NCBI RefSeq assembly: GCF_900766305.1
Contig: NZ_CAAFUZ010000064.1
Location: 52,028 to 116,027, forward strand
Direction: 5' to 3'
Source of the DNA: an uncultured Gemella sp.
GTDB lineage: Bacteria; Bacillota; Bacilli; Staphylococcales; Gemellaceae
Length of the DNA: 64,000 nucleotides
This document shows, piece by piece, positions 63,922-64,000 of this stretch (within the stretch, counting starts at the first letter, position 1; each line of letters begins with the position of its first letter). Under the pieces are notes generated by a model, which did not search any database, had not been told where the DNA came from, and saw only the letters and a list, made by a program, of their open reading frames with translations. The translations under genes were made by a program, and so were the position numbers.

Positions 63922-63961
63922 AGTAGTATTAAGAGATGATTATACCTCTCTTAGTGCTATT
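63922..63961. other. 15 bp hairpin near the window end
   Basis: AGTAGTATTAAGAGA pairs with TCTCTTAGTGCTATT with three G.U pairs. On the minus strand a short open frame runs in from the window edge and ends near here, which could be the 3' end of a gene beyond the window; not identifiable. Confidence 0.5.
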
Positions 63962-64000
63962 GTTTTCATATTTTGAACGCAACAAGACAACCAAGCGTAC

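Overview
The window is one contiguous stretch of an AT-rich Bacillota chromosome (class Bacilli). The protein sequences, the gene order and the intergenic sequence best fit Gemella. That genus call comes from recognising families and synteny by eye, not from a database search. Most genes have strong AGGAGG-type ribosome binding sites, and many promoters carry an extended TGATATAAT -10 box.

Layout. Positions 1-3850 hold dprA, an alpha/beta-hydrolase-like gene, a nitroreductase, a HAD phosphatase and an OsmC-like gene. Positions 4021-18251 are one uninterrupted S10-spc-alpha ribosomal protein superoperon, from rpsJ to rplQ. It has a structured 5' leader, a single good promoter and a strong terminator. 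It includes secY, adk, infA, rpmJ and rpoA, lacks map, and carries the zinc-independent form of S14. Positions 18021-18733 have no gene but hold an RNA-like fold downstream of rplQ and three degenerate structured tandem repeats.

Positions 18734-22867 hold a split ThrE-type exporter and a YtrA-like GntR/ABC operon with two operator copies. Positions 23156-26116 hold a T-box riboswitch with a Met (AUG) specifier, followed by a cyclase-family gene, a GFA-family gene lying between two copies of a ~78 bp duplication, and a MetE-like gene. Positions 26574-31874 are a five-gene oligopeptide ABC importer. Positions 32034-37204 hold ybaK, a small secreted protein, tatD, a G5/Apf cell-wall protein, a Bcr/CflA efflux pump and two small membrane proteins. 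Positions 37545-41655 follow the ytpQ-ytpR order, but the place where Bacillus has sftA holds an 881-residue acidic, apparently disordered protein with no motor domain.

Positions 41792-45271 are a sugar PTS locus (RpiR regulator, EIICB, HAD phosphatase). Positions 45332-47765 hold a divergent module: an RRNPP-like HTH/TPR regulator facing a 53-codon ORF that overlaps an MFS exporter, which looks like a peptide-signalling arrangement. Positions 48049-57210 hold folC, an NmrA-like reductase, a RelBE/ParE-type toxin-antitoxin pair, a triplicated small-RNA-like repeat, a MATE pump that is probably leaderless, folP and a PLD-helicase-DUF3427 protein. Positions 57407-63307 hold an MFS gene, rpsF-ssb-rpsR, an HD phosphohydrolase, a glycerol-dehydrogenase-like gene and a DJ-1/PfpI gene. 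The last ~690 bp have no gene and contain two adjacent four-way-junction folds of almost equal size.

A dispersed element of about 160-175 bp, made of consecutive hairpins, occurs five times (26127, 37219, 47782, 49586, 53343), with partial copies at 35296 and 41766. Its hairpin arms co-vary between copies. The strongest candidates for undescribed biology are the regulator/peptide/exporter module, the triplicated hairpin RNA at 51445-51900, the paired junction folds at 63378-63726, the dispersed element, and the motor-less protein at the sftA position.
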